The position numbers and the translations under genes are program-made. Below the pieces are notes generated by a model, which made no database searches, was not told the DNA's origin, and saw only the letters and a list, made by a program, of their open reading frames with translations. A DNA stretch of 5,792 nt from Ramlibacter sp. (GTDB lineage Bacteria > Pseudomonadota > Gammaproteobacteria > Burkholderiales > Burkholderiaceae_C), in NCBI GenBank assembly GCA_025351615.1, contig JANXVP010000534.1, positions 1 to 5,792 of the forward strand, in the 5' to 3' direction. Shown in pieces: positions 5,418-5,792 of this stretch. Position 1 is the stretch's first letter. Each line of letters opens with the position of its first letter.

Positions 5418-5792
5418 ATGAGAAGCTTTGACCTTGACGACGAACTCTCGCCTGAACAGCAGTTGTTACGGGAGACCGTGGCCCGCTTTTTTGAACGCGA
5501 AGTCAGCCCCGCGGTTGGCGGCTTCGAGCAGCGTGGCGAGTTCGACTGGACGCTACCCGCGCGGCTAAAGGAGTTTGGCTACCTTGGCGGCTTTTTGGCT
5601 GAAGCCGATGGCGGCTACGGCATGTCCAGTATCGATTACACAGTTCTCATGGAAGAAGCCGGCTACTGCTGGCACAGCCTGCGCGCCATCCTGAACACCA
5701 TGAACATGGCGATTCTGCTGTTGGCAAGGCTGGGCACGCCCGCGCAGAAGGAGCGCTACCTCAAACCGCTGATGGACGGCAAACTCAAGGTC
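5418..5792 (+). CDS. Acyl-CoA dehydrogenase, N-terminal part (cut by window end)
   Basis: The first 125 codons of an acyl-CoA dehydrogenase, open to the last base. These FAD enzymes form the alpha-beta double bond of acyl-CoA thioesters and pass electrons to electron-transfer flavoprotein. The all-alpha N-terminal domain is recognisable from LSPEQQLLRETVARFFEREV (10-29), LPARLKEFGYLGGFLAEADGG (about 46-66), YGMSSIDYTVLMEEAGYC (67-84) and LARLGTPAQKERYLKPLMDG (102-121). The FAD-binding middle domain and the catalytic glutamate lie beyond the window, so substrate class cannot be judged. TAGGAAT at 5405-5411 gives a ribosome binding site about 7 bases before the ATG. It is divergent from the minus-strand operon. 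A 2-methyl-branched or dicarboxylic acyl-CoA substrate would fit the neighbours, but that is inference. Confidence 0.9.
   Translation, partial: MRSFDLDDELSPEQQLLRETVARFFEREVSPAVGGFEQRGEFDWTLPARLKEFGYLGGFLAEADGGYGMSSIDYTVLMEEAGYCWHSLRAILNTMNMAILLLARLGTPAQKERYLKPLMDGKLKV

Noticed and set aside
1..5792. CRISPR array, insertion sequence, tRNA, attachment site or frameshifted gene
   Set aside because: Apart from the short elements listed, I saw no spaced direct repeats, transposase-like product, terminal inverted repeats or cloverleaf. All internal genes read through without breaks.

Overview
The window looks like an accessory catabolic region from a high-GC betaproteobacterium, most likely Burkholderiales (Bordetella, Achromobacter, Comamonas or Cupriavidus type). 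The reasons are GC-rich coding sequence, an orphan Bug-family (TctC-type) periplasmic binding protein of the kind greatly expanded in that order, and several CaiB/BaiF-family genes clustered with acyl-CoA enzymes. No rRNA, tRNA, CRISPR array or intact mobile element is visible.

Layout from left to right. Positions 1-131 have no supportable gene, only a short hairpin beyond the end of the first gene. Positions 132-1253 (minus) encode an alpha-methylacyl-CoA racemase-type protein with the complete His/Asp/Glu active-site set. Positions 1254-1379 are a divergent promoter region with a very AT-rich core. Positions 1380-2603 (plus, GTG start) encode a class III CoA-transferase. It converges, with a 21-bp gap, on a three-gene minus-strand operon. 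Reading from its promoter, that operon is a second class III CoA-transferase (5324-4107), a Bug/TctC solute-binding protein (4090-3092) and a MaoC-like hotdog protein (3095-2625) joined to it by an ATGA overlap. Positions 5325-5417 are a second divergent, AT-rich promoter region. An acyl-CoA dehydrogenase starts at 5418 (plus) and runs off the window end.

Taken together the genes suggest uptake and CoA-dependent breakdown of an organic acid, possibly a 2-methyl-branched or dicarboxylic acid. The Bug protein would bind the acid in the periplasm. One or both class III CoA-transferases would load CoA onto it. The racemase would set the configuration at an alpha-methyl carbon, the acyl-CoA dehydrogenase would desaturate the thioester, and the hotdog protein would act on the product. 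The substrate cannot be read from the sequence. No transport membrane subunits (TctA/TctB) and no regulator lie in the window.

Two points stand out. First, the two divergent promoter regions, about 4 kb apart, share a 14-bp imperfect palindrome (approximately TTCWCAATARTGAA). The copies match at up to 12 of 14 positions, have the same orientation, and lie 20-23 bp before the two CoA-transferase starts, which suggests one regulator controls all four transcription units. Second, the MaoC-like protein has lost the Asp and His of the hydratase-2 catalytic motif (Met49 and Phe54 stand there), so its assumed enoyl-CoA hydratase role is doubtful.
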